From the NCBI RefSeq assembly GCF_000379725.1, contig NZ_KB903662.1, forward strand, positions 65,144 to 129,143: a stretch of 64,000 nt of DNA, written 5' to 3'. The stretch comes from Cytophaga aurantiaca DSM 3654. Its GTDB lineage: Bacteria > Bacteroidota > Bacteroidia > Cytophagales > Cytophagaceae. The position numbers and the translations under genes are program-made. The notes under the pieces are model-generated. The model saw only the letters and a program-made list of their open reading frames with translations, searched no databases and was not told the DNA's origin. Shown here piece by piece: positions 49,836 through 58,268 of this stretch (positions within the stretch are counted from its first letter, which is position 1; the number at the start of each line of letters is the position of its first letter).

Positions 49836-50579
49836 ATGCAGACTATACAACTAAGCAAGAAATTGTTTGATCTTGTTGAGCATGATTATGTTTTTGCAAA
49901 TGCCTTATTTTTTTTAGGAATAAAGTTTTATAACTATAAAACCGAAACTCTTGGAGAGGTTTTAGCATTGACAGGCATTTCTCTGGATCAGGTAAATCGA
50001 AAAGTAAAGGAACTTCATAAAGAAGATTTTCCAGGACCGGCTTTTTTCGAATTCTTTGAAGTAGATGCGATCGTTGAATATCTGAGACATGCGCATTTCT
50101 TATACATAAAAGAAAAAATTCCGTACATCTCCCGTTTGATAGAAGATCTGGAAGATCGTGATAAATTATCACACGATCTGAAACTGATTTTCCCATACGT
50201 TACAGAAGATTTTATTAAGCATATTTATCATGAAGAAGATTCATTATTTTATTATGTAATGAAGCTGCATGCTGCAAATAGAGGCACATTCAATGAGTCT
50301 GTTATGCTGGAAGTAATGAATAAATATTCGATCAAGGCGATGTCTGCGCATCACGAAGAAGACGATGATGAAATGAAAGGGATACGCGACCTGACCAATA
50401 ACTACAACATTGTAGGTATGACCAATACCCATTTGAAAGTTATTTATCAGGAATTGCAGGCTTTTGAAAAAGACTTATTTGTACATGCACGCATTGAAAA
50501 TGAAGTATTGTTTCCCAAGGCTTTAAATCTTGAAGCCAAAGTGGCAAAGATGGTTGCAGAATCTCTTAAAACATATTAA
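49836..50579 (+). CDS. Hemerythrin-domain protein (RIC/YtfE-like)
   Basis: 247 residues from ATG 49836 ([20 protein letters not shown]); the frame extends to 49800. N-terminal short domain (LIKHD-like part replaced by [17 protein letters not shown], then [19 protein letters not shown]) similar to the ScdA/RIC N-terminal domain, then a hemerythrin bundle: [57 protein letters not shown] provide His/Glu ligands for a di-iron site. Di-iron RIC proteins repair Fe-S clusters after nitric oxide or oxidative damage. The stop shares one base with ruvX. Confidence 0.85.
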   Translation: MQTIQLSKKLFDLVEHDYVFANALFFLGIKFYNYKTETLGEVLALTGISLDQVNRKVKELHKEDFPGPAFFEFFEVDAIVEYLRHAHFLYIKEKIPYISRLIEDLEDRDKLSHDLKLIFPYVTEDFIKHIYHEEDSLFYYVMKLHAANRGTFNESVMLEVMNKYSIKAMSAHHEEDDDEMKGIRDLTNNYNIVGMTNTHLKVIYQELQAFEKDLFVHARIENEVLFPKALNLEAKVAKMVAESLKTY

Positions 50580-51052
50580 TGGCGCGGATCTTAGCTTTTG
50601 ATTTCGGCACAAAACGAATAGGTGTTGCCACTACCGATCCCTTACAAATTATTGCAAATGCCCTGGATACGGTTCATCCCAAAGATGTAGTCGTTTTTTT
50701 GAAAAAATATTTAACAACCGAAGTTGTAGAAGCTTTTGTAGTCGGACTTCCCCGGACATTGCAAAACGAAGAATCTTCCAATGCACCCAATGTAAAAGCA
50801 TTTATCAATCTTATAAAAAAGAACTTTCCCGAAGTTCCGATTTATGGTATTGACGAACGATTCACGTCGTCGATGGCATTCGATACAATGATTGCAGGCG
50901 GTGTAAGCAAGAAGGGAAGAAGAGACAAGGCTACGATAGATAAGATCAGCGCAACCATTATTCTGCAATCGTTTATGGAGCAGAAGCAGAATGGCACAGC
51001 AACGATGATTTTTAAACCGGAAGACGCGGAAGGCGAAACGCCTAACGCCTAA
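50579..51052 (+). CDS. ruvX: Putative Holliday junction resolvase / pre-16S rRNA nuclease
   Basis: 157-residue YqgF-family RNase H-like nuclease: [20 protein letters not shown] (catalytic Asp), [26 protein letters not shown] (Glu), [20 protein letters not shown] (Asp). The end of the protein (EGETPNA) is encoded by GCCTAACGC (51040-51048), a word that is repeated in inverted form at 51114-51122, so the tail may result from repeat insertion. Overlaps the stop of the hemerythrin gene. Confidence 0.92.
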   Translation: MARILAFDFGTKRIGVATTDPLQIIANALDTVHPKDVVVFLKKYLTTEVVEAFVVGLPRTLQNEESSNAPNVKAFINLIKKNFPEVPIYGIDERFTSSMAFDTMIAGGVSKKGRRDKATIDKISATIILQSFMEQKQNGTATMIFKPEDAEGETPNA

Positions 51053-51159
51053 AGCTATCCTTTCTCTTTTCAATCTTTGTTATTAAAGTTTTGCCTTTAA
51101 ATTTCCACTTTTAGCGTTAGGCATTAAGCCTTTAGCCTTCGGCTTTTAGCAAAAAATCG

Positions 51160-51167
51160 TATATTTG
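51160..51167 (+). promoter_or_regulatory. -7 box of the def gene
   Basis: TATATTTG at 51160-51167 is a perfect TAnnTTTG; a start near 51173 would leave about 20 nt before the def ATG. No clear -33 TTG. Confidence 0.45.
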
Positions 51168-51191
51168 GCAAAATACTCAATTTTATAAAAT

Positions 51192-51746
51192 ATGATTTAT
51201 CCGATTGTGGCGTACGGGGATCCGGTGTTGAAGAAAGTAGCCCAAGATATTGAAAAAGGAAGTTTAGATGTCAAAAAGATATCTGAAGACATGTTTGAAA
51301 CCATGGAGAATGCACACGGTGTTGGCCTTGCTGCTCCTCAGGTAGGTTTAAACATTCGTTTATTTATTATTGATACAGCTGTATTTGATGATAAAGAAAT
51401 TACTCCCGTTCGTAAAGTATTTGTGAATCCAATCATTGAAGAAGAATGGGGCGAAGACTGGCCGTATGAAGAAGGTTGTTTAAGCATACCTGGTGTACGT
51501 GCAGAAGTATACCGTCCTGCCAATCTGCGCATCCGTTATTTTGATACCGAATGGAAAGAACATGTGGAAGAATATGACGGTATGTGCGCGCGAGTGATCC
51601 AGCATGAATACGATCACATCGAAGGCGTGTTATTTGTTGATTATTTGTCGTCTATTAAAAAACGTTTACTGAAAGGTAAACTTACCAATATCAGTAAAGG
51701 CGAGTGCGATGCATCGTATAGGATGAAATTTCCATTGAAGAAATAA
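51192..51746 (+). CDS. def: Peptide deformylase
   Basis: Removes the N-formyl group from nascent chains. 184 residues; three signature motifs: GVGLAAPQVGL (about 45), EEGCLSIPGV (about 98, metal Cys) and QHEYDHIEGVLFVD (about 139, His-Glu-His). The start MIYPIVAYGDPVLKKVAQDI is the usual one. Single gene ended by two hairpins. Confidence 0.96.
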   Translation: MIYPIVAYGDPVLKKVAQDIEKGSLDVKKISEDMFETMENAHGVGLAAPQVGLNIRLFIIDTAVFDDKEITPVRKVFVNPIIEEEWGEDWPYEEGCLSIPGVRAEVYRPANLRIRYFDTEWKEHVEEYDGMCARVIQHEYDHIEGVLFVDYLSSIKKRLLKGKLTNISKGECDASYRMKFPLKK

Positions 51747-51750
51747 GTAT

Positions 51751-51783
51751 GTGTTCGGACGACTGAAAAAGTCGTCTGAACAC
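51751..51783 (+). terminator. First terminator hairpin after def
   Basis: GTGTTCGGACGACT (51751-51764) and AGTCGTCTGAACAC (51770-51783) pair with one mismatch. It lies 5 bp after def. Related in style to the GTCaGACCAC family but not the same sequence. Confidence 0.7.
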
Positions 51784-51797
51784 TGTCCGATAAACTG

Positions 51798-51833
51798 CAT
51801 TCGTCAGACCACTTTTTTGTGGTCCGACGAATG
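51798..51833 (+). terminator. Terminator hairpin, GTCaGACCAC family
   Basis: CATTCGTC-A-GACCAC (51798-51812) against GTGGTC-C-GACGAATG (51819-51833), loop of six T. The A/C mismatch is again present. Upstream of the 51875 gene. Confidence 0.75.
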
Positions 51834-51874
51834 GTCACCACTTACAAAAGTTAACTTTTAAAATATCTACACGA

Positions 51875-52513
51875 ATGAAACGTATTTTTATCTCCGCATG
51901 TATTCTATTAGCGAGCTTTATCGTGTTCGCACAGACAACAACTTTTTTCGAAGGAAAGATTGTTTATCAGAACACCTTCAAAAGTAAAAATCCTCAGATG
52001 AAGGACGAGCAGTGGACAGCCATGTTTGGTTCAACACAGGAGTTTTATGCGAAGGGAAACAATTACAAAAGCGTATCAAACGGATCCTTGTTTTTATGGC
52101 AGATCTATTCCGCTAAAGAAAATAAGATCTATAGCAAAATGTCGAACTCGCCATCTGTATACTGGAACGATGCTGCAGTAAATACCGACACCATCTTGAA
52201 AACCGAACTTAAGAAAGCTACTACAGTGATTTTAGGTTATACCTGCGACGAACTTACGTTAACTTGCAAATCAGGCATTCAGAAATATTATTACAATTCG
52301 AAATTAGGCGTTGATCCGAAATTGTTTTCGCTTCATAAATATGGAAACTTTGCGTACTACTTAGCCAAATCAAAAGCATGGCCGCTGAAATCGTATATTG
52401 AAACAGATCAGTTCACCATAACAAGTACGGCCACAGAAGTAAAGCCCATGGTTGTAGACGTTAATATCTTTAAATTACCTGCGGGTGTTAAAATTGAAAA
52501 AAGTCCTTATTAA
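51875..52513 (+). CDS. Exported protein of unknown function
   Basis: 212 residues with a signal peptide MKRIFISACILLASFIVFAQ. The mature protein is rich in beta strands: FFEGKIVYQNTFKSKNPQMK, EQWTAMFGSTQEFYAKGN, YSKMSNSPSVYWNDAAVNTD, GYTCDELTLTCKSGIQKYYY (a Cys pair, perhaps a disulfide), then VDVNIFKLPAGVKIEKSPY. The pattern resembles the GLPGLI/DUF4412-type periplasmic beta proteins of Bacteroidota, but the match is loose. Its last codons form the left arm of the terminator. Confidence 0.8.
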   Translation: MKRIFISACILLASFIVFAQTTTFFEGKIVYQNTFKSKNPQMKDEQWTAMFGSTQEFYAKGNNYKSVSNGSLFLWQIYSAKENKIYSKMSNSPSVYWNDAAVNTDTILKTELKKATTVILGYTCDELTLTCKSGIQKYYYNSKLGVDPKLFSLHKYGNFAYYLAKSKAWPLKSYIETDQFTITSTATEVKPMVVDVNIFKLPAGVKIEKSPY

Positions 52514-52522
52514 GGGCTTTTT
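52497..52522 (+). terminator. Terminator overlapping the end of the 51875 gene
   Basis: AAAAAGTCCTT, ATT, AAGGGCTTTTTTT: the stem begins inside the last codons of the coding sequence (the stop is in the loop) and is followed by a T run. Confidence 0.8.
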
Positions 52523-52541
52523 TTATTTAGAGTAAAGTGTA

Positions 52542-53708
52542 ATGAGCGAAACATTAATCGAACAAACGATGATTTCCAAACTGCCGAATATAGGAGTAAA
52601 TATTTTTTCGACTATGTCGGCATTGGCACAGCAGCACAAAGCTGTAAACCTTGCACAGGGATTTCCCGATTTCTCTCCTTCAGCAGAATTGATTCAGCTG
52701 GTGCATGAGTATATGCTGAAAGGATTTAATCAGTATGCACCTTTGGCAGGAGTGAGATCTCTGGTAGAAGGGCTTGCTGAAAAAACAGAAAAATTATACG
52801 GTGCTGTTTACAATCCCGATACAGAGATCACGATTACCTGCGGCGCTACAGAAGCCTGTTACACGGCTCTTACATCCATTCTGCATGCAGGCGATGAAGT
52901 CATCATTCCGGAGCCAAGCTTTGATGTGTATCTGCCTGCGATTGAATTAAGCAAAGCAAAACCAGTATTTGTTCCGCTTACCTTTCCGGATTTCAGTTAC
53001 GATTGGGAGTTGATCCGTTCAAAGATCACGACTCGTACCAAACTGATCATCATCAACTCTCCGCACAATCCTACCGGTTCTATTCTTACAGAAAATGATG
53101 TTGTTCAGCTTCAGAAGATCGTGGAAGAATATCCGAACGTGTATGTATTGAGCGATGAAGTATACGAACACATTGTGTTTGATGGGAAAAAACATTTAAG
53201 CATTTCGAGCAATCCTGTTTTGAAAGAACGCGCCTTTGTGATCGGTTCATTTGGAAAAACCTATCATGTTACGGGATGGCGTCTGGGATATTGTTTGGCG
53301 CCTGCTAAGATGATGACCGAATTTAAAAAAGTGCATCAGTATAATACATTTTCGCCTGTAGCACCTATGCAGTTTGCTATAGCAGACTTTATGAAAAAAC
53401 CGGAACAGTATGAATCGCTGCCTGTATTTTTTCAGAACAAACGTGATCTGTTTTTAAGTCATATCAGAGAAAGTCGTTGGGAAGTAGTACCAGCAAGCGG
53501 AACGTATTTTCAAATGCTTTCCTATAAGAATATTTCAGATGAAAACGATCTGGAGTTTGCCGCCCGGATCACACGGGAGTTTGGTTTGGCATCTATTCCC
53601 GTATCTGTTTTCTACAACGATAAAACCGATCATAAGCTGCTGCGTTTTTGCATCGCTAAAAAAGAAGAAACCTTATTAAAAGCAGCCGAAATATTATGCA
53701 GGATCTGA
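52542..53708 (+). CDS. PLP aminotransferase (KAT/glutamine transaminase K-like, YbdL-type)
   Basis: 388-residue class-I aminotransferase. VNLAQGFPDFSPSAELIQLV, FNQYAPLAGVRSLVEGLAEK, ITCGATEACYTALTSILH, INSPHNPTGSILTENDV, LSDEVYEHIVFDGKKHLSIS and the PLP lysine in GSFGKTYHVTGWRLGY are the usual blocks of the kynurenine/methionine transaminase group. Together with the omega-amidase gene, which overlaps by 13 nt, it forms the transaminase-omega-amidase couple: glutamine-dependent transamination of ketomethiobutyrate (methionine salvage) followed by hydrolysis of 2-oxoglutaramate. Substrate assignment inferred from the pair. Confidence 0.9.
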   Translation: MSETLIEQTMISKLPNIGVNIFSTMSALAQQHKAVNLAQGFPDFSPSAELIQLVHEYMLKGFNQYAPLAGVRSLVEGLAEKTEKLYGAVYNPDTEITITCGATEACYTALTSILHAGDEVIIPEPSFDVYLPAIELSKAKPVFVPLTFPDFSYDWELIRSKITTRTKLIIINSPHNPTGSILTENDVVQLQKIVEEYPNVYVLSDEVYEHIVFDGKKHLSISSNPVLKERAFVIGSFGKTYHVTGWRLGYCLAPAKMMTEFKKVHQYNTFSPVAPMQFAIADFMKKPEQYESLPVFFQNKRDLFLSHIRESRWEVVPASGTYFQMLSYKNISDENDLEFAARITREFGLASIPVSVFYNDKTDHKLLRFCIAKKEETLLKAAEILCRI

Positions 53709-54472
53709 CCGTATCGCTCATTCAAACACCTTTGTACTACGAAGATCCGGTGGGTAACCGTGCTATGCTGGAAGAGAAGATCGCAGGCATCGGTAAGACC
53801 GATGTAATTGTGTTACCTGAAATGTTTACGACAAGTTTTACCAACGATGCAGCAAAGTTTGCTGAACCAGCCAATCTGCATACGTTCAAATGGATGAAAC
53901 AATTGTCTGCTCAAACAGGTGCATGCATCGTAGGAAGCTATGCCATAAAAGATGGAACGAACTTTTATAACCGATTGCTGTGGATGCAGCCCGATGGCAA
54001 GTTTTATACCTACGATAAACGTCATGCATTCCGTATGTCGGACGAACACAAAGTATATACATCAGGTAATAAGCAATTGGTAGTAGAATTCAAAGGTTGG
54101 AAGATCGCACCCTTCATCTGTTACGATCTGCGCTTTCCGGTATGGTCCAGAAATACAAACAACAAATACGACCTTGCTATTTACGTTGCCAATTGGCCCG
54201 CAGCGCGTGCACATGCCTGGAAGAGTTTATTGCCGGCACGTGCCATTGAAAACATCAGTTACGTAATCGGTTTGAACCGTATCGGTACCGATGGCCTCGG
54301 ACTTGTATACTCCGGTGATTCGATTGTGCAGGATTTTAAAGGTATGCCTTTAGCTGAATTGCATAGTGAAGAAAAAATAGCAACCGTTGTTCTTTCTAAA
54401 AAAGACCTGAACGAATTCAGAGAAATTTTTCCTGCGTATTTGGATGGAGATGGGTTTGAATTGAAGTTATGA
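53696..54472 (+). CDS. Nitrilase-family omega-amidase (YafV-like)
   Basis: 258 residues with Glu in VIVLPEMFTTSFTND (about residue 42), Lys in YDKRHAFRMSDEH and Cys in ICYDLRFPVWSRN (about residue 142), the catalytic set of carbon-nitrogen hydrolases. The CYDLRFP motif and MSDEHKVYTSG fit the NIT2/YafV omega-amidase type acting on 2-oxoglutaramate. Translationally coupled with the preceding transaminase by a 13-nt overlap. An alternative would be a general amidohydrolase with broader substrates. Confidence 0.9.
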   Translation: MQDLTVSLIQTPLYYEDPVGNRAMLEEKIAGIGKTDVIVLPEMFTTSFTNDAAKFAEPANLHTFKWMKQLSAQTGACIVGSYAIKDGTNFYNRLLWMQPDGKFYTYDKRHAFRMSDEHKVYTSGNKQLVVEFKGWKIAPFICYDLRFPVWSRNTNNKYDLAIYVANWPAARAHAWKSLLPARAIENISYVIGLNRIGTDGLGLVYSGDSIVQDFKGMPLAELHSEEKIATVVLSKKDLNEFREIFPAYLDGDGFELKL

Positions 54473-54505
54473 TTAGTAAGTTTTAAGAATAAAAGTAATT
54501 GTAAA

Positions 54506-55399
54506 ATGGATATAGAAATACCAAAATTTCATGAAACGTTTAATCCAATACTTGAAATATTGAGTAACGAAGAAACAATTCATACAAGAGAATTACAAAA
54601 GAAGGTAATTGAAAAATATTTTTCTGAACTGACTCAAGAGCAATTAGCAGAGAAAACAAAATCTGGCGAAAATTTAATAAACAATAGAATTGCCTGGGGA
54701 AAATCATATTTAAAAAAAGGTGGGTATATATTTTATCCAGAAAGAGGTAATGTAAAAATTACTAGTAAAGGCCTAAATCAAAAAGCAGAATTGTCATTAA
54801 AAAACCTTGTTGATGCGTCAGGAATTGTAGAGTTTTATTCTGAGGAAAATCAAAAAAATAATTTTTCAAAATCGGTGATTAAGGAGATTGTAAATTCTTC
54901 CCCCCAAGATTTGATAGATAAAGGTTTTACGCAAATAGAAAATGAAGTTAAAAATGAATTATTAGAAAAGCTTAAAACAATTGATCCATATTATTTTGAA
55001 AAGGTGATTCTTATTTTATTGAAAAAAATGGGATATGGAGAATTTGTCGAAACTTCTAAATCAGGAGATGGTGGAATTGACGGGATTATTAATGAAGACA
55101 AATTAGGTTTGGATAAAATTTATATCCAAGCTAAAAGATTTAATGAAAATAAAGTTAGGGAGAAAGATATTAGAAATTTTATTGGTGCAATGAGTGGTGA
55201 TACAAATAAAGGTGTATTTGTAACAACTTCTTTATTCGATTTAGGAGCAATAGAAAAAGCAAGAAATGCCCATCATAAAATTATTCTTTTAGACGGTAAT
55301 AAATTGGTTGATTTAATGCATGAATTTAATGTTGGAATACAAACAAAGGCTACTTATCTAGTAAAGCAATTAGATGAAGATTTCTTTGAAGAACAGTAA
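54506..55399 (+). CDS. Mrr-type restriction endonuclease (solo)
   Basis: 297 residues. N-terminal Mrr_N winged-helix region (about 1-95: TIHTRELQKKVIEKYF, NRIAWGKSYLKKGGYIFYPE, GNVKITSKGLNQ) for DNA recognition; C-terminal Mrr_cat nuclease (about 165-290): YYFEKVILILLKKMGYGEF, GDGGIDGIINEDKLG and IYIQAKRFNENKVR show the D...QxK catalytic motif of PD-(D/E)XK enzymes. With no methylase or specificity gene next to it, it is a candidate type IV enzyme cutting modified DNA. It sits in an AT-rich stretch together with higBA. Confidence 0.9.
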   Translation: MDIEIPKFHETFNPILEILSNEETIHTRELQKKVIEKYFSELTQEQLAEKTKSGENLINNRIAWGKSYLKKGGYIFYPERGNVKITSKGLNQKAELSLKNLVDASGIVEFYSEENQKNNFSKSVIKEIVNSSPQDLIDKGFTQIENEVKNELLEKLKTIDPYYFEKVILILLKKMGYGEFVETSKSGDGGIDGIINEDKLGLDKIYIQAKRFNENKVREKDIRNFIGAMSGDTNKGVFVTTSLFDLGAIEKARNAHHKIILLDGNKLVDLMHEFNVGIQTKATYLVKQLDEDFFEEQ

Positions 55400-55416
55400 A
55401 TATATTCTCCAGGGGT

Positions 55417-55604
55417 AAAATGCATATAGCTTTTCTAGATTATTAAGGAATATTTAACACCTTTTTTGAATCCAGCTCTTCCGGATTTGTAATCCGGAAG
55501 CCAGATAATGTGGATTTAAAATCCATTTTATAATACATACTCACTCAATAAAATGGCTTATTTACTAGATTACCTAGGCTATTTTAATGCCTTTTTTGAA
55601 CCAA
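55417..55604. repeat. Duplicated 55-bp word with a hairpin between Mrr and higB
   Basis: 55417-55474 (AAAATGCATATAGC ... CCTTTTTTGAATCC) and 55550-55604 (AAAATGGCTTATT ... CCTTTTTTGAACC) are diverged direct copies. Between them CTTCCGGATT (55478-55487) and AATCCGGAAG (55491-55500) form a perfect hairpin, followed by GGATT/AATCC. The arrangement looks like a small inserted element; 55400-55655 has no gene. Confidence 0.5.
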
Positions 55605-55620
55605 TTACTAATTTTTAAAG

Positions 55621-55651
55621 TTGTACTATAGTGAAACTTTTTATATATTTG
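55621..55651 (+). promoter_or_regulatory. Promoter of higBA pair
   Basis: TTG at 55621-55623 and TATATTTG at 55644-55651 with 20 bp between. Transcription should begin near 55657, which coincides with the GTG start of the toxin at 55656. Confidence 0.6.
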
Positions 55652-55655
55652 AAAC

Positions 55656-56006
55656 GTGGGAGAAAGTCGTAAAATTCGCACAATTATATTCTATAAAGAC
55701 TATTTTTCAGAATTCTTTGTTAAGCAAAAAAGTAAAGTAAAAGATAAAATTATCTGGACGCTTGAATTGATTGAAGAACTACATCGGGTTCCGGAAAGCT
55801 ATCTAAAGCACATGGAAAATACGGATGGCTTATATGAGATTCGTATTCAACAAGGAAGTGATATATATAGAATATTCTGTTTTTTTGACCAGGGAAAATT
55901 AGTTGTACTGGCCAATGGTTTTCAAAAGAAAACGCAAAAGACGCCGAAGCAAGAAATTGAAAAGGCATTAAAAATTAAGGAGGAATATTTCAATGAAAAA
56001 AAGTAA
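55656..56006 (+). CDS. HigB/RelE-superfamily toxin
   Basis: 116 residues (GTG start). Phage-derived Gp49-like/HigB2 family of RelE-type mRNA interferases: IRTIIFYKDYFSEFFVKQKS, KIIWTLELIEELHRVPESYL, KHMENTDGLYEIRIQQGSDI, YRIFCFFDQGKLVVLANGFQ, KKTQKTPKQEIEKALKIK. The E-R-G-Y-R-I-F core and the K-rich end fit the family; it would cut mRNA in the ribosome A-site. The toxin comes first and overlaps the antitoxin by 14 nt, the usual hig order. Confidence 0.9.
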   Translation: MGESRKIRTIIFYKDYFSEFFVKQKSKVKDKIIWTLELIEELHRVPESYLKHMENTDGLYEIRIQQGSDIYRIFCFFDQGKLVVLANGFQKKTQKTPKQEIEKALKIKEEYFNEKK

Positions 56007-56292
56007 CACAAAAACCTTAGAGCAGTTCAAAGAGCAACATTACGGAAAAAAAGGAACTGTAAAACGTGATACACTTGATGCAGGGTATGAGACCTTTCGG
56101 ATTGGGGCATTGATTCAGGAAGCAAGAATTGAAAAGGGTATGACCCAAGAAGAACTTGCAATAAAATGCGGTACTACTAAATCATATATTTCGCGCATTG
56201 AAAACAATATAAAAGAAGTCCGAATCTCTACCTTACAAAAAATTGTTGAGCTTGGTTTTGGAGGCAAACTTCAGCTGTCTATAAAGCTTTAA
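55993..56292 (+). CDS. HigA-family antitoxin
   Basis: 99 residues. A short N-terminal arm (TLEQFKEQHYGKKGTVKRDT) leads to an XRE HTH domain at about 35-90: RIGALIQEARIEKGMTQEEL, AIKCGTTKSYISRIENNIKE, VRISTLQKIVELGFGG. Binds the toxin and presumably its own promoter. ATG at 55993 overlaps the toxin end. No relation beyond the fold with the HigA-like gene at 390. Confidence 0.92.
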   Translation: MKKSNTKTLEQFKEQHYGKKGTVKRDTLDAGYETFRIGALIQEARIEKGMTQEELAIKCGTTKSYISRIENNIKEVRISTLQKIVELGFGGKLQLSIKL

Positions 56293-56343
56293 TACAGTTT
56301 TTCTATTTTAAAAATTAAAAAACTCTACACCATACTTTTACTG

Positions 56344-56490
56344 CTGCCAGTCTTAGCGCAGCGGTGACTGGTGTCCATCATTCGGCAGTCTTTGACTGCA
56401 TTTATAATTAACTTCACAATACAATTAAATGCTACTCAGAGACTAGAAAATAAAAGGTAAGAGTCCCCGCTTCGCTAAGATTAACGCCAG
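56344..56490. repeat. CTGGCGCCAG-family element, copy 2
   Basis: Starts CTGCCAGTCTTAGCGCAGCG near 56344, contains GGCAGTCTTTGACTGC (56384-56399) and AGAGACTAGAAAATAAAAGG (56438-56457), and ends CGCTTCGCTAAG ... ACGCCAG at 56490. Same orientation as copy 3 (58089-58219), so the T9SS gene at 56636 lies between direct repeats. The remaining gap to 56635 has no gene. Confidence 0.65.
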
Positions 56491-56635
56491 ATAATTTTTT
56501 TATAATTAATAAGCTCGGCTGAATTTTTAATGGATCAATATTAATTCAAAATATTGTATTTGAATATTGTAAAGAGTATATTACAATGCTCAAAATTTTT
56601 ATCAAACCGTATAACCGTCTTTTTAATTTACCAGT

Positions 56636-57997
56636 ATGAAAAAACTTTTATTAAACTATGTAATCCTTGCATGCATTCTGTTTGCTCATGCAGTTCATGC
56701 TCAAAACTGGACACAATTGGGCACAGGAACGAATCGTCTCAAAACAGATTTTATCTTATGTGTAAGTTCCGATTCGAGTGGTAATGTATATGCCGTAGAA
56801 GATCGGGATGCATTTGACACAAGATCTTGTGTCATGAAATGGAACGGCACAAGCTGGTCTCAGCTTGGTGACCTTGTCGGGCGTATGGGCGACATTGGAG
56901 CTCTTTCTACAGATAAAGACGGCAATGTATACGCAACAGGTGCTTTGAAGAATTCAGAGGACTATTATTATGTAACTAAATGGAACGGTACTTCATGGTC
57001 CGAAGTCGGCGGCTTGAGTGCTTTAAAAGCAAATGATCTTATTGAACATTTGGTTGCGGATGATGCCGGAAACATCTATGTTACTGGTCGCTTTAGAGAT
57101 CAAAACAATAAACACTATGTTGCTAAATGGGACGGTACATCCTGGACAAAATTAGGAGACTTGAATTCGGATGGAGCAATCTCAGCAATGACGGTTGATA
57201 GAACAGGGAATATCTATGTTGCAGGAGAAACGACAAGTCAGGTAAATTCAAGCCGTAATGTTTTTAAATGGAATGGAACAACATGGAGCGAGATTGGTAG
57301 TTCTTCGAATGCAACTGTGTTTAATTCCGACACGTATTTTACATCCATTGGTGTTACACCTACAGGAGAAATATATGTAGGAACTATAGTACAAGGTACA
57401 TTTGATAATAATAATATTGTTAAATGGAATGGTACAACATGGAGTAAAGTACCTGTTGTTTCAACCAATGGTGATGAACCATCATTAGTTCATGTAGATT
57501 ATTATGGAAATGTGTATAGTTCTTATAGCGTAAATAATACAATAACACATACAGAATCAGTTAATATTATTAAACTAGAAGGTACAACCTGGAATCAATT
57601 AGGAAGCCTGAATGCAAATAATGAAGTGAGCGTAATGTACAGCGATAAAAAAGGTAGTTTGTTTGTAACCGGTTATTTCAGTGATGAGAATTCCAGCAGA
57701 TATGTTTCGGAGCTAACAAATGCTTCGTCGATCGCTACATCTACTATTTCCGGTACATATGCTGCGAACAATATAAAAATATACCCCAATCCTGCGCAGG
57801 ACATTGTTACAATAGATGTGCCGGCAGACTTGATCGGCACAACGTATTCTGTATATGATTCAAGAGCAATTTTGTGCGCTTCAGGTACTTTAACAGAAGG
57901 ATCAAGTACACTCGCTATTGAAAAGTTAACAGCAGGACTTTATTTTATTCAATTGGGAGATTTGTCTGCAAATGCATTTAAGTTAGTGATCAAGTAA
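56636..57997 (+). CDS. T9SS-exported beta-propeller-like repeat protein
   Basis: 453 residues. Signal peptide MKKLLLNYVILACILFAHAV. Six or seven repeats of about 50 residues, each ending with KWNGTSWSQLGDL-type units (KWNGTSW, KWDGTSW, KWNGTTW twice, KLEGTTW) after GNVYATG/GNIYVAG strands, probably forming a propeller. The last 75 residues (IKIYPNPAQDIVTIDVP ... GLYFIQLGDL ... KLVIK) are a type A T9SS sorting domain. Predicted on the cell surface or secreted; adhesion or carbohydrate binding possible but not shown. Flanked by direct copies of the CTGGCGCCAG repeat. Confidence 0.85.
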   Translation: MKKLLLNYVILACILFAHAVHAQNWTQLGTGTNRLKTDFILCVSSDSSGNVYAVEDRDAFDTRSCVMKWNGTSWSQLGDLVGRMGDIGALSTDKDGNVYATGALKNSEDYYYVTKWNGTSWSEVGGLSALKANDLIEHLVADDAGNIYVTGRFRDQNNKHYVAKWDGTSWTKLGDLNSDGAISAMTVDRTGNIYVAGETTSQVNSSRNVFKWNGTTWSEIGSSSNATVFNSDTYFTSIGVTPTGEIYVGTIVQGTFDNNNIVKWNGTTWSKVPVVSTNGDEPSLVHVDYYGNVYSSYSVNNTITHTESVNIIKLEGTTWNQLGSLNANNEVSVMYSDKKGSLFVTGYFSDENSSRYVSELTNASSIATSTISGTYAANNIKIYPNPAQDIVTIDVPADLIGTTYSVYDSRAILCASGTLTEGSSTLAIEKLTAGLYFIQLGDLSANAFKLVIK

Positions 57998-58020
57998 TCA
58001 CTTTTATTCAAGATTAATCT

Positions 58021-58065
58021 GAAACAGGCTGCCGCCCCTATTACTATGGGGCGGCAGCCTGTTTC
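58021..58065 (+). terminator. Strong terminator after the T9SS propeller gene
   Basis: GAAACAGGCTGCCGCCCC (58021-58038) is complementary over 18 bp to GGGGCGGCAGCCTGTTTC (58048-58065), followed by ATTTA. Confidence 0.85.
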
Positions 58066-58088
58066 ATTTAGTGCAGAATCTTTATCAC

Positions 58089-58219
58089 CTGGCGCCAGTC
58101 TGAGCGCAGCGGGGACTGGTGTTCATCATTCGGCAGTCTTTGACTGCAAATTTATATTACTAGTCAGAGACTAGAAAATAAAAGGCACCAGTCACCACTG
58201 CGCTCTAGCCTAGCGCCAG
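58089..58219. repeat. CTGGCGCCAG-family element, copy 3
   Basis: CTGGCGCCAGTCTGAGCGCA at 58089, GGCAGTCTTTGACTGC at 58132-58147, AGAGACTAGAAAATAAAAGG at 58166-58185, closing CTAGCGCCAG at 58210-58219. Ends are inverted (CTGGCGC/GCGCCAG), inner words pair, which is MITE-like. It lies in the gap between convergent genes. Confidence 0.7.
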
Positions 58220-58268
58220 AGAACTTCAGAACTAAAGTGAAAAAGGAAGCTTTTGAATTTGTTATTTG

